From NCBI GenBank assembly GCA_041389525.1, contig JAWKRR010000028.1, forward strand, positions 1-64,000: DNA of 64,000 nucleotides, in the 5' to 3' direction. The DNA is from JACKFB01 sp041389525. GTDB lineage: Bacteria; Myxococcota_A; UBA9042; PHBI01; JACKFB01. Below are positions 17,242 through 27,100 of the stretch, piece by piece. Below the pieces are notes generated by a model, which was given only the letters and a program-made list of their open reading frames with translations, made no database searches and was not told where the DNA came from. Made by a program: the position numbers and the translations under genes. Numbering within the stretch: the first letter of the stretch is position 1; the number at the start of each line of letters is the position of its first letter.

Positions 17242-17550
17242 CTACTCGGCGCTCGGTGCTTCGGTGGCCGGCTGTGCCTTACGCTGCTCCGCCGCCGACT
17301 TTGCCACCGCGAGGTACTCGGCCAGCTTGCGCTCGTCGCCCAACACCGCCGCGCACGCCGCGTCCTGACCGTCGCCAGCGGGCGCCTTGGAGAGCTCGGC
17401 GCACATCTCCGCGTCCACCGCCGAGCACAGCTGCGCCGTCAGCTTTTCGCAAGGATTCCCCTCGCTGCACGCAGCGCTCCCGAGGGTCAGCGCCGCGAAG
17501 AGCAGGGCCGTGGCAAACCGGCGGACTTGAACGATTCGTAGGCGCGTCAT
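17242..17550 (-). CDS. small lipoprotein
   Basis: This is a 102-residue protein. The ATG at 17550 is preceded by GGAAGAG. The signal peptide ends at the lipobox SAAC (Cys28). The mature part of about 75 residues holds four further Cys (residues 34, 42, 50 and 66) in a helical segment, followed by a charged, Ala-rich tail. No family is recognised. It lies 86 bases downstream of a membrane protein gene on the same strand and may be co-transcribed with it. Confidence 0.7.
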   Translation of the reverse strand: MTRLRIVQVRRFATALLFAALTLGSAACSEGNPCEKLTAQLCSAVDAEMCAELSKAPAGDGQDAACAAVLGDERKLAEYLAVAKSAAEQRKAQPATEAPSAE

Positions 17551-17636
17551 CGGTCTCTTCCCACTCTTCACAGGCCCGTTGAGGTCTCGCCCGTGGCTGT
17601 AGCACCGGGGCCACACCGAGCGCAATCCGCATGCGC

Positions 17637-19268
17637 TCACGCCAGCTCGGCGCGGTCGACCATGGTCGTGTCGACGACGCGATCGACGACGCCGACGCGC
17701 GCGCCCACCGTGAGGGACTCGATCCGCTTGATGCCGCGCTGGTCCATCACGACGCGCACCCGCTCGACCTCGGTGGTGGCCGACGAGCCGCGCCCGGTCG
17801 TGAAGCGGAGCACGATGTTGACGTGGTAGACCCGCGCGCAGGGCACGCTGACGAGCTCGAGGGTGGTGGGGTCGATGTGATGGTACGCCTCGACCGGCCC
17901 GTCCATGCGCTCGCGCAGGCGGCTCAGGTTGAAGCGAATGATGTCGTTGAGGCCCTCGACGCCCTCGAGCAGGCGCTCCACCTCGGCCGAGTCGAGGTTG
18001 ATCTCTTTGGTGTAGCGCAGCACCGTCTCGGGTCGGCCGTCCGTCGCCACGGCGCTCGGGTGATCGATGTGGCGCAGGCGCCGCACCTCGGCGTCGATCT
18101 TCGAGGGCTGCACGACGCTGAACGACTCGCGGCACTCGCCGACGAGCCGCCCGCTGTCCACATCGCGAATCTCGACGACGTGGTCGGGCACGAAGCGCTG
18201 AAAGCTGCGGCCGAGGCGCTGTCGCCCCCACTCCTTGATGCGGTCTTTGATGATGTAGGACAGGACCATCGCGCCCACGAAGGCCGCGCTGAAGCTGCCC
18301 CAGCGCCCCTGCGCCCAGATGGCGGCGAGCATCGCGAAGAGCATCGCGACCGCGGCGGCGACCATGCCGACCACGTTGGTGACGAGGCCGCCGCTCTGCT
18401 GGTGGCGGATGTCGAGGTAGAGCGCGCTTGAGACGATGCGTTTGAGCAGGTGGCGCCTGTACGGGAGCGATTCGTTGTCGCTGCCCTTCTCGACGTAGCT
18501 GGGGTAGCCGCGGGCGCGGCGGTAGCGGTAGGCGTCGACGGCGGCCTGGGCGACGCGATCGCGCAGGCCGACGGCGGGGCCAGCGTCGTCGGGGCGGCTG
18601 GGGCGGCGGGCGATGAGCTCGACCAGGCGGGTGAGGGCCTCCTCGCTGTAGAGCGCCACGTACTCGTCGACAGCCCGCCACACCTCGCGCACGGAGCCGT
18701 CCATGGCCGCGTGGTCGCAGCGCTCTCCCAGCACGCGCAAGCGCTCGAGGGCGGCGGCCAGATCGCTGAGGAACCGGTCGACCGTGCGGGCCAGGTCCGC
18801 GTCGCGAGCGCCCTGAGTGGTGTCGGGCATCCCGGGATCTCGGCCCGACGGTGGCGAGTAGCGCCGGACGATGTCGTCGGACTCGTCGCGGATCGCGGAT
18901 CGGTAGATGCAGCCTAGCAGTTTGAGGCGGTGAGTCGCCGTGCCGTCGACGCGCACCTCGCCGGCCAGCAGGCGGTCGAGCCGATCGGCCAGGGGCTGGT
19001 ACCAGACCGACGCCTTGGGCGCCCGAGCCAGCGCCGACAGGGCCACGGTGGGGGTCTTCATCCGCACGAAGGCGGCGGTGTCCTCGTAAAAGCGGGCGGC
19101 CGGGTAGGTGGCGCGGCTGATGCCGAGGGTGCGCGGCACGAAGGTGAAGCACTCGACCCGGTAGCGCTGGCGCTTTCGGCCGCGCTCGACCACATAGCCG
19201 AGCTTGAGCTCGAGCTGGTTCGCGTCGTGGGGCTCCATCCTGCGGTCGACCAAGGCGCCTCTCTCCAT
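17637..19268 (-). CDS. two-span membrane protein of unknown function
   Basis: This is a 543-residue protein if started at the ATG at 19268, or 533 from the ATG at 19238; neither has a clear ribosome site. The frame extends further upstream but that part is composition-driven. The N-terminal 300 residues are soluble, with many Arg and Glu and a Tyr-rich segment. Two adjacent hydrophobic helices lie around residues 312-350 (NVVGMVAAAVAMLFAMLAAI and SFSAAFVGAMVLSYIIKDRI). The last 180 residues look like a beta-rich cytoplasmic domain. I do not recognise a family. Bipartite topology with soluble domains on both sides of a hairpin suggests a membrane-tethered scaffold or sensor, but this is only a description. 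Confidence 0.7.
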   Translation of the reverse strand: MERGALVDRRMEPHDANQLELKLGYVVERGRKRQRYRVECFTFVPRTLGISRATYPAARFYEDTAAFVRMKTPTVALSALARAPKASVWYQPLADRLDRLLAGEVRVDGTATHRLKLLGCIYRSAIRDESDDIVRRYSPPSGRDPGMPDTTQGARDADLARTVDRFLSDLAAALERLRVLGERCDHAAMDGSVREVWRAVDEYVALYSEEALTRLVELIARRPSRPDDAGPAVGLRDRVAQAAVDAYRYRRARGYPSYVEKGSDNESLPYRRHLLKRIVSSALYLDIRHQQSGGLVTNVVGMVAAAVAMLFAMLAAIWAQGRWGSFSAAFVGAMVLSYIIKDRIKEWGRQRLGRSFQRFVPDHVVEIRDVDSGRLVGECRESFSVVQPSKIDAEVRRLRHIDHPSAVATDGRPETVLRYTKEINLDSAEVERLLEGVEGLNDIIRFNLSRLRERMDGPVEAYHHIDPTTLELVSVPCARVYHVNIVLRFTTGRGSSATTEVERVRVVMDQRGIKRIESLTVGARVGVVDRVVDTTMVDRAELA

Positions 19269-19579
19269 TGCAGTGGGGTTGCCGTCCGGTGTCGAACGCC
19301 GCAGAGCCCCGCCAAGTCGGCGTCTGCCGAGGTTTCGCGGGCCCAAGCTCAACGCGGAACCATAGCATGGCCCGCGGCGGATCGTCACGTTCCCCAGGCG
19401 TTGGCGGGTCGGTCGCCGCGGCCCGGAGGCGAGCCCGGATACCTCGCCGGCCGCCCGAGTGTGGCGGCCCCGCGAGCGCATCGTGTAGAGTCGGACCTGC
19501 ACGGTCCGGAATGTCGGGGGCTCGCGTCTGGAGCCGCGCAACCAAGCCACTCCCACGGCCAACAGGCAAAAGAGGTCCG
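19269..19579. promoter_or_regulatory. 311-base divergent intergenic region with an inverted repeat
   Basis: This is the longest gene-free stretch in the window. It separates the minus-strand membrane protein gene from the plus-strand aminotransferase operon. The only structured element I see is CGGACC-TGCAC-GGTCCG at 19492-19508, a 6-base inverted repeat with a 5-base spacer, centred 80 bases before the aminotransferase start. This geometry suits a dimeric regulator. No clear -35/-10 pair was found, and reading frames that cross the region have no supporting start site. Confidence 0.35.
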
Positions 19580-20866
19580 GTGCTCGTCGTCCCCAGGAAA
19601 CGACCGGCCGCGGTGTCTGGGCTGGCCCGACACACCGCCCGCAGTCTGCTGACCGGGACGCTCAAGGACGGGCCGGACGTGGCGCGCTTCGAGGACGCCG
19701 TGTCGGCGCGGCTCGACGGCGCCACGGTGGCCGCGGTGGGCTCGGGGCGCTTGGCGCTGGTGCTGGTCTTGGAGGCGCTCGGCGTGCGGCCGGGGGCCAC
19801 CGTGATGATGGCGGCCTACAACGCCTCGTGCGTCCCGAACATCCTGCAGGCCGCCGGCTACGCGCTGTGGTTCGTCGACATCCGCGAGGACACGCTGCAC
19901 ATGGACGCGGCGGCCCTGCCTGCGGCGCCACCCGCGGGTGCGGAGGCGCTGATCATCACGCACATCGAGGGCAGCCCGGCGTCGGTTGGCCCGCTGAAGG
20001 CGTGGGCGGAGCGCCACGGCCTGGTGGTCATCGAGGACGCGGCCCACGCGCTGGGGGCTCGGCTCGACGGGCGGCCCGTCGGCAGCTTGGCGGACGGCGC
20101 GATCTTCTCGCTCGGGCGAGGCAAGCACCTCAACACCCTGGGGGGCGGGCTCGCCGTGGTGCGCAGCCCCGAGGCCGGCCGGCGCTTGCGTGGGCTGGCC
20201 GACCGGCTGCCGTCGCCCGCCTCGGCGGGGCTCCTCAAGCAGGTGCTGCTCGAGGGGGTCATCGAGACGGGGACCGCGCCAGCGCTCTTCGGCGCGTTGG
20301 CGATGCCGGCGATGCGGCTGGCGCGCCGGTTCGGGAAGGACCCCATGACCGCGCTCTTTGAGGACGACAAGTCGGCGATGGCTGCGATCCCCGAGCCGAT
20401 GCGGCGGCGCCTGTCGAATCTGCAGGCTCGCTTCGGCCTCGAGGCGCTGCCCGAGTACGCGGCGTCCCTCCGGCGGCGGCGCGAACACGCCGACGGGCTG
20501 CGAGCCCGGCTCGGCGACACGGTCGCGTTGGCCCAAGCCGTCCCGGGCGCCGAGCCGGTCTGGCTGGAGCTCACCGCGCTGGTAGAGGACCGCGACGCCT
20601 GCCAAGCCGCGCTGCTCGCCCGCGGCGTCGACACCCAGCGGACCTGGATGGACGCCTGCGACGCGCTCCCGGCCTTCGCCTCCGCCTTGTCGCCGCCCTG
20701 CCCCGTCGCGCGCAGCGTCGGCGAGTGCGCCATGTACCTCCCGACCTACACGGCGCTGACCGACGCGCAGCGCGAGGCCATGGCGGTCGCGTTGCTCGAG
20801 GTGCTCGGCGCGCGCTCCCACAGGCCTGAGGCTGCCGGCCGCGCCGCCTCCCGAGGTGCCGCGTGA
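19580..20866 (+). CDS. DegT/DnrJ/EryC1/StrS-type PLP aminotransferase
   Basis: This is a 428-residue protein from a GTG at 19580, preceded by AGAGG. Family members transfer an amino group to keto-sugars or related carbonyls, or act as dehydratases. Seen: SGRLALVLVLEALGV (the substrate/PLP phosphate region), the cofactor Asp in VIEDAAHALGARL (Asp153), and FSLGRGKHLNTLGGG, in which Lys182 is the expected Schiff-base lysine. No sugar biosynthesis genes are nearby. It is the first gene of a four-gene chain joined by 4-base overlaps with two radical SAM genes and a lipoprotein gene. It may prepare or finish an amine-bearing small molecule modified by those enzymes. Confidence 0.82.
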   Translation: MLVVPRKRPAAVSGLARHTARSLLTGTLKDGPDVARFEDAVSARLDGATVAAVGSGRLALVLVLEALGVRPGATVMMAAYNASCVPNILQAAGYALWFVDIREDTLHMDAAALPAAPPAGAEALIITHIEGSPASVGPLKAWAERHGLVVIEDAAHALGARLDGRPVGSLADGAIFSLGRGKHLNTLGGGLAVVRSPEAGRRLRGLADRLPSPASAGLLKQVLLEGVIETGTAPALFGALAMPAMRLARRFGKDPMTALFEDDKSAMAAIPEPMRRRLSNLQARFGLEALPEYAASLRRRREHADGLRARLGDTVALAQAVPGAEPVWLELTALVEDRDACQAALLARGVDTQRTWMDACDALPAFASALSPPCPVARSVGECAMYLPTYTALTDAQREAMAVALLEVLGARSHRPEAAGRAASRGAA

Positions 20867-22260
20867 GGGCGCTGCTCATCAACGTCGGCCACGGCCAGGA
20901 GCCCGCCGATCCTCACCCGCGCCACCACGTCGCGCCCATGGACCTCGCCCAGTGCGCGGCGATCTTGGAGGCCGACGGCTGGCGCGTGGAGCTGTGGGAC
21001 ACCGTGCTCACGCCGATGGCGCCCGCGGCGGAGATCGAGGCGCGGGTCCGCCAGAAGGCCCCGGACCTGCTGATCGTGCGGCCGCTGCACGCCTCGCTGC
21101 ACGTCGCCGAGGCGCTGCTGCGCTCCCAGGCCGAGACGACCCGCCTGCGCGTCGCCATGGGCCCGCTGGTGCCTCACATCGCCAACGATCTGCTCACCGA
21201 CGGGCCCGACGGGCGCGCCGCCGACGCGGCGATCGTAGGCGAGCCGGAGCCGACCCTGCTCGAGCTGCTGCCATTCCTGCGCGAAGGCCGCCTCCCCGAC
21301 GCCATGGCCGGCCTGCGACAGCGCGCCGGCGAGCGGGAAAAACCCCGAGGATTCCTCAAGGATCTCGACAGCCTGCCCATCCCGTCGCAGCACCTCTTGG
21401 TCGACCGCGGCTACCGCTTTCGCTACCCGCTGGACGTCGACGGGCCCCTGCGCATCGGCTACGTGCTGACAAGCCGCGGCTGCGCCCTGGGCTGCATCTT
21501 CTGCGCGCCGGTCGAGCGCGAGACCTTCGGCACCAAGTACCGTTTTCGCTCGGCGAGCCACATCGTCGACGAGCTGCTGCGGCTTCGCGAGCTGGGCGCC
21601 AACGCCGTCTATTTCATCGACGACTTCTTCGGGTTCTCGCCTCGCCGCATCCGCGAGCTCTGCGAGGCCATGATCGCCCGCGACGTCGTGATGCCCTGGT
21701 GTGCGCAGATTCGAGCGCAGGGTATCTCGCTGGATCTGCTGAGGCTGATGCGCCGCGCGGGCTGCTCGACGCTGTGCTTCGGCGCCGAGTCGGGCAGCGA
21801 CCGCGTCCTGAGCCTGCTGCGCAAAGGTGTCACCGTGTCCGAGGTGCGCGAGCAGGCCGCGCGCATCCGCCAAGCCGGCATCCAGCTCGTCGGCTACTTC
21901 ATCGTCGGCATCCCCGGCGAGTCCGACGCCGAACGGCAGAGCACTTACGACTTCATCGAGGAGATCGCGCCCGACCTCGTGCAGCTGCACATCTTCAACG
22001 TGTTCCCGGGCGCTCCGGCCATGGACATGTTCCCCGAGCGCTACATCGAGGAGGCGACAAAGTTCACCGGCCCGCGCGGTCTGGACCAGCGGATGATCGA
22101 CCTGGACCGCGAGCGGCGCCGCTTCTATCGCCGCTACTACCTCAGCCCGCGCTACCTGGGCCGCGCCCTGCGGCGTCGCTGGCGGCCGCTGCTGCACAAC
22201 TTCGGCGAGGAGGCCGAGTTCGTCGCCCGCACCACCCGCTTCTTTCTGGCGCGCCCGTGA
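20863..22260 (+). CDS. B12-binding-type radical SAM enzyme
   Basis: This is a 465-residue protein. Its GTG overlaps the aminotransferase stop (GTGA). Residues about 1-150 resemble the cobalamin-binding Rossmann domain seen in this radical SAM class (ALLINVGHG start, MDLAQCAAILEADG). There is no DxHxxG cobalamin motif that I can see, so B12 binding is uncertain. The radical SAM core begins with the cluster motif CALGCIFC (Cys207, Cys211, Cys214), followed by YFIDDFFGFSP and FGAESGSDRVLSLL, typical of the family. The C-terminus is Arg/Tyr-rich. Enzymes of this class do methylations, ring contractions and C-C bond formation in lipids and natural products. The substrate here is unknown. Confidence 0.85.
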   Translation: MRALLINVGHGQEPADPHPRHHVAPMDLAQCAAILEADGWRVELWDTVLTPMAPAAEIEARVRQKAPDLLIVRPLHASLHVAEALLRSQAETTRLRVAMGPLVPHIANDLLTDGPDGRAADAAIVGEPEPTLLELLPFLREGRLPDAMAGLRQRAGEREKPRGFLKDLDSLPIPSQHLLVDRGYRFRYPLDVDGPLRIGYVLTSRGCALGCIFCAPVERETFGTKYRFRSASHIVDELLRLRELGANAVYFIDDFFGFSPRRIRELCEAMIARDVVMPWCAQIRAQGISLDLLRLMRRAGCSTLCFGAESGSDRVLSLLRKGVTVSEVREQAARIRQAGIQLVGYFIVGIPGESDAERQSTYDFIEEIAPDLVQLHIFNVFPGAPAMDMFPERYIEEATKFTGPRGLDQRMIDLDRERRRFYRRYYLSPRYLGRALRRRWRPLLHNFGEEAEFVARTTRFFLARP

Positions 22261-23360
22261 GAGCGCGCGACTACGCCGCCATCGTCGGGGGGGCCGCCAA
22301 GGTCGAGGTGGCCCGACGCCTGGGCCGCGCGACCCTGCCGTACAAGCTCGAGCTGATCGTGACGTTCTCGTGCGGCAGCCGCTGTCGCACCTGCAGCATC
22401 TGGAAGCGCTACATCGACGAGCCCGACAAGCGCGCCGACGAGCTCTCGCTCGACGACATCGTCCGCGCCGTGCGCTCGGCCCGCTCGCACGTGCGCTGGC
22501 TCAGCCTCACCGGCGGCGAGATCACCGAGCGCGAGGACCTGCCGGACCTGGTCCGCGAGCTGGTCAAGGCCGTCGGCGACCGCCTGGCGCTGATCCAGTT
22601 CACGACCAACGGCATCGACCCGGAGCGCACCGAGGCGAAGTTTGCCGAGATCCTGCCGGCCACCCGCGGCATCCCGACCTACGTCACCATGAGCCTGGAC
22701 GGTATCGGGAAGACCTACGAGCGCGTCCGCGGCGTCCCCGACGGCTACGCCAAGGTCAAGCGCTCCATGGCCGCGCTGGAGGCCCTCGGCCGCGAGCACG
22801 ATCACCTCACCAGCAGCTACCAGGTGACGCTGTCCGGCCTCAACGTCCACGAGGCTGACGCCCTCTTCGACGACGCCTCCGCCGGCAAAGAACGCCCCAT
22901 CATCACCATGGCCACCAACGCCCTGACCCTGACCGGCGGCCGCGCCGACGTCGACGTGCGCAAGGCCGGCCCCGAGGTCGAGGCCGCCCTGGGCCGCATG
23001 TGGCGCCGCTACCCCAAGGCGTCACTGCAAGACCTGCCGCCGAAGCTGCACCTGGGCCTGACCCGCCGCTTCTTCGCCACCGGCGAGGCGCCCCTGCCCT
23101 GCGCCGCCGGTCACGCCACCCTGACCATCGACCCCTACGGTGGCGTGCTCCAGTGCGACAGCCGCGATCGCCCCCTGGCGCGCCTTCAGGACTTCGACTT
23201 CGACATCCCCGCCATGTGCCGCTCCGCGTCTTTTCGCGAGGCGCTAGCTCCCTATTCGGGGTGCCGCGAGTGCTGGACTCCCTGCCAAGCCTACCCGACG
23301 ATCATGCACCACCCAGCCGCCGCCCTGGCCGGCTACGCCCGCGCCCTGGTCACCCGATGA
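22257..23360 (+). CDS. SPASM-type radical SAM enzyme
   Basis: This is a 367-residue protein starting at a GTG that overlaps the previous stop. The 4Fe-4S motif is CGSRCRTC (Cys39, Cys43, Cys46), followed by the GGEITERED SAM-binding segment. Auxiliary Cys occur near the end: CAAGHATLTIDPYGGVLQC, then C (AMC), C (SGC), CWTPC. That pattern fits a SPASM or twitch domain, used by enzymes that modify peptides, and also by HpnH-like and other non-peptide enzymes. The overlap with genes on both sides shows tight co-translation. A role in the same pathway as the B12-type enzyme is likely. No obvious small precursor peptide gene lies in the operon. Confidence 0.85.
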   Translation: MRARDYAAIVGGAAKVEVARRLGRATLPYKLELIVTFSCGSRCRTCSIWKRYIDEPDKRADELSLDDIVRAVRSARSHVRWLSLTGGEITEREDLPDLVRELVKAVGDRLALIQFTTNGIDPERTEAKFAEILPATRGIPTYVTMSLDGIGKTYERVRGVPDGYAKVKRSMAALEALGREHDHLTSSYQVTLSGLNVHEADALFDDASAGKERPIITMATNALTLTGGRADVDVRKAGPEVEAALGRMWRRYPKASLQDLPPKLHLGLTRRFFATGEAPLPCAAGHATLTIDPYGGVLQCDSRDRPLARLQDFDFDIPAMCRSASFREALAPYSGCRECWTPCQAYPTIMHHPAAALAGYARALVTR

Positions 23361-23983
23361 AGCTTCGACGACTCGCGCTGCTCGCCCTCGCCGCGTCCAC
23401 CCTCGCCCTGAGCGCCGCGGCCTGCGACGACTCGAGCGCGAAGCCCGACGCCGTCGCCGACGCCACGCCCGACGCCGACCTCGACAGCCAGCCCGAGATC
23501 TTGGCGCCCCCCACCTCATGGTCGAGCGCGGTGACCGTCGTCCAGTTGATCGCCGACCAGACCCTCAGCGGCGACCTGTCGGACGGCGCGGTCATCGACC
23601 TGGATTGGGCCGACGAGCCCACGGTCAACTGCTGGACCTTCTCGGCTCAGCAGCGCTTCGCGGGCCCCCACGTGCTCTACGCGCTGGCCGTCCCGCTGGC
23701 CAAGACGAAGCGCCTTCAGCTCACCCTGACGCCCTCGGCCGGCGTCGACGCGAACCTCTACGCGCTCGCCCAGACCACCGACGGGTTCTACGTGCCGCCC
23801 GACATGCCCGCGGCCCGGGAATGCAGGCCCAGCGACACTGGGGGTGCCGGCGAGGTCGAGGGGCTGACCCTGCAGAACATCACCGGGGCGCAGAACTGGC
23901 TCTTCGCGGTGGCGGCTCCGGCGGGTGTCACAGCGGGCGCGTACACGCTGCGCGTCGAGGATCTCACCCTCCCGAGCCGGTAG
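23357..23983 (+). CDS. lipoprotein ending the radical SAM operon
   Basis: This is a 208-residue protein whose ATG overlaps the upstream stop (ATGA). The signal peptide ends at SAAAC (Cys23), followed by an Asp/Ala/Pro-rich linker. From about residue 55 to the end is a beta-rich domain with one pair of Cys (in NCWTF and RECRP) that resembles the prepeptidase C-terminal (PPC) fold: segments RLQLTLTPSAGVDANLYALA and AYTLRVED are in the expected places. PPC-like domains are usually surface or secretion-associated. It could be the surface partner, carrier or target of the pathway, which is unproven. Confidence 0.75.
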   Translation: MKLRRLALLALAASTLALSAAACDDSSAKPDAVADATPDADLDSQPEILAPPTSWSSAVTVVQLIADQTLSGDLSDGAVIDLDWADEPTVNCWTFSAQQRFAGPHVLYALAVPLAKTKRLQLTLTPSAGVDANLYALAQTTDGFYVPPDMPAARECRPSDTGGAGEVEGLTLQNITGAQNWLFAVAAPAGVTAGAYTLRVEDLTLPSR

Positions 23984-24154
23984 GGCCGCGCGCACCCGCA
24001 GCGGGCGATCCCTGGGTCGAATCTCCAGGCGCCGACGGGGTGTTCGAGCCGCGCGACTGGCGACCAGTGCGGATTTCTGCCACGGTGGACCCAGCGTACA
24101 CGGCCTCGGAACGCGCGGGCCGGACGCGACAGCCGACGACGCGGCGGGTGCACG

Positions 24155-27100
24155 ATGAAAGCGACGATACCCTTTTGCGCGTGGGCGGCTGCGGCCCTCG
24201 CGCTGGCTTTGTTTCAGGCGTGCGGCGGTGGCGGCTCCAGCGAGGCGGACGCGGACATCTCCACGCCGGACATCCCGGCCGAGGTCGCCACGGACAACGG
24301 CGGCGAGCTGGACGCCCCGGTCGAGGTCGACGGCGGCTGCGTCGACGCCTCGGACTGCCTCGAGGGGCTCGCGCCGTGCCAGACCGCGACCTGCGAGGCC
24401 GGCGCCTGCGTCGTGACCACGGAGGCCGACGGCCAGCCCTGCGACGACGGCGACCCCTGCACGACGGGAGACTCTTGCGCGGCGGGCGTGTGCGCGAACG
24501 GCGAGGCGACCGACTGCGACGACGGCGAGTTCTGCACGGTCGATTCGTGCGGCGAGGAGGGCTGCGTCCACCTCCCGGCGAGCGGGCCCTGTGATGACGG
24601 CGACATCTGCACCTCGGTGGACGTCTGCCGCGCGGACGGCACCTGCGGTGGGCAGCCGCGCGACTGCTCGGGGCTGGACGGGCCGTGCACGGTGGGCGAC
24701 TGCGACGGCGAGACGGGCGACTGCAAGGCCAGCACGCTGCCCGACGCGACCGCCTGCGATGACGGGGACCTCTGCACCTCGGGCGAGGTCTGCACCGCGG
24801 GCGCGTGCGTGGGGACGCCGACGGACTGCTCCAGCCTGGACGGGCCATGCTTCGCGGGGGTGTGCGACCTCGAGTCGGGCGTGTGCATCTCCGAGGTCCG
24901 GCCCAACGGACACCTGTGCGACGACGGAAACCCCTGCAGCGCCGGTGACCGCTGCGTGGCGGGGCAGTGCACGGCCAAAGGGCCGGTGATCTGCAACGAC
25001 GGAGACCCGTGCAACGGCATCGAGACCTGCGACTCGGGAGACGGCGGGTGCAAGCCGGGCAAGGCCCTGGTCTGCGACGACGGCAACCCGTGCAACGGCG
25101 TCGAGACCTGCAACCCCGTGACCGCGGCGTGCCAGGGAGGGTTCCCGCCCTTCTGCGACGACGGCGACGCCTGCAACGGCCTGGAGACCTGCGACCCCGC
25201 GACCGGGAGCTGCAAGGGCGGGGCGGACGCGGGCTGCGACGACGGGAACCCGTGCAACGGCCAGGAGACCTGCGACGCGGTGCTGGGCTGCTTGAAGGGC
25301 AAGGCCCAGAAGTGCGACGACCTGAACCCGTGCACGCTGGACACCTGCGACGCGGTGACCGGCTGCGTTCACACGCTCAACCCGGCGTGTGGGTGCGCGA
25401 CGACCGCCGACTGCGCGTCAAAGGACACGCCGGGTTCGTGCGACGGGACGCTGGTCTGCATCTCGGGCCTGTGCCAGGTGGACCCGACGACGGTCGTGCC
25501 CTGCAACACCACGGGCGACTCGGCGTGCGAGAAGACGGTCTGCAACGGCAGCACCGGGATCTGCGAGGTGCAGTCCGAGAACGGGCTGGCCTGCTCGGAC
25601 GGGAACCCGTGCACCAGCCAGGACACGTGCAGCGAGGGGGTGTGCGTCGGCAAGGCGAAGTCCTGCGCGAACCTCGACAGCGCCTGCACGATCGGGGTGT
25701 GCCAGGGGGCTAGCGGAGCCTGCGTGTCGATGCCGCGCAACGAGGGGGCGAGCTGCTCGGACTCGAACCTGTGCACGACCGCGGAGACGTGTCAGGCGGG
25801 GGTGTGCGTCGGCAAGGCGGTCGACTGTTCCTCGATGAACGGGGCCTGCACCGCGGGCAAGTGCGACCCCGCGTCGGGGGCCTGTGTGGAGATCGCGGCC
25901 AACGGCGGCGCGGCGTGCGACACCGGGGACATCTGCGCGGTGGGCGGCAAGTGCTCGGCCGGGGTGTGCCTGGGGAGCGCGAAGGACTGCTCGGCGAAGT
26001 CGGGGCCGTGCAGCGTCGGGAGCTGCGACGCGGTGCTGGGCTGCGTGGCGGTGCCGCTGGCGAACGGCAAGAAGTGCAGCGACGGCAACGCCTGCACCGT
26101 GGCTGACGTGTGCGCGGCGGGCGAGTGCGTGGGCGCGCCAGCGGACTGCTCGGTCTTGGACTCGGCCTGTCGCGAGGGGTACTGCGATCCCGTGGCCGGG
26201 AGCTGCAAGAGCAAGGCGGCCAATGGCGGCGCCTTCTGCAAGTCCGACACGCCCTGCGGGGGGACGGGGACCTGCGTGGCGGGGGCCTGCGACGCGACGC
26301 CGGTGGACTGCACGAGCCTGACCGGGCCGTGCCGGACGGGGACCTGCGACGAGCTGAGTGGGACCTGCGTGGCCGTGCCCGACAACGAGGGTTCGGGCTG
26401 CAACGACGGGCGCGCGTGCACGACGACGGACAAATGCAGCGGCGGGATCTGCGTCGGCAGCGGCGCGGACTGCTCGGGGCTGGACGGCCCCTGCGTCATC
26501 GGCGTGTGTTCGGACGCCGGCGGGTGCGTCGCCGCGCCTGCGCCCGCGGGCTTGAGCTGCGACGACGGGGACGCGTGCACCGTGGCCGACGCGTGCGGGG
26601 CCAGCGGGTGCGAGGGCACGCCCAGGACCTGCAAGGGCAGCGACGCCTGCCACTCGGCGAGCTGCGATCCGGCCGATGGGAGCTGCGTAAACGTGGCGGC
26701 CAACGACGGCGCCCCGTGCGGCGCGGGCAACCTCTGCATCGAGGGCGGCGTCTGCGCTGGCGGCACCTGCGCGGGTGACCAGCCCGACTGCAGCGACCTG
26801 GCGCCCGGCCCCTGCCAGGTCGCCTCGTGCGACGCGGCCTTCGGGAGCTGCAAGCTCAGCGATCTCCCCAACGGCACCGCCTGCGATCCCGGCAACCCGT
26901 GCGCGGTCTCGGGGAGCTGCAGCGAGGGGCTGTGCCTGGCGGTCTTGAAGGACTGTAGCGGCGCGGGGTCGCCGGACGCCTGCCTGATCGGCACCTGCGT
27001 CGGGACGACCGGCGCCTGCATCGGCGTGCCCGCCAGCGCGGGGGCGGCCTGCAACGACAGCGATCCTTGCACGGTGGACGACGCGTGTGTCGGCGGGGTG

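Noticed and set aside
15079..17541. Long plus-strand open frame of 820 codons
   Set aside because: It lies opposite the Cys-rich lipoprotein and part of gpmI; its Ala/Arg/Gly-rich product has no domain pattern.
17242..19800. 852-codon minus-strand frame joining two loci
   Set aside because: Only its last 102 codons are supported by a ribosome site and lipoprotein signal; the rest is an Arg/Pro-rich shadow of the membrane protein gene in another frame.
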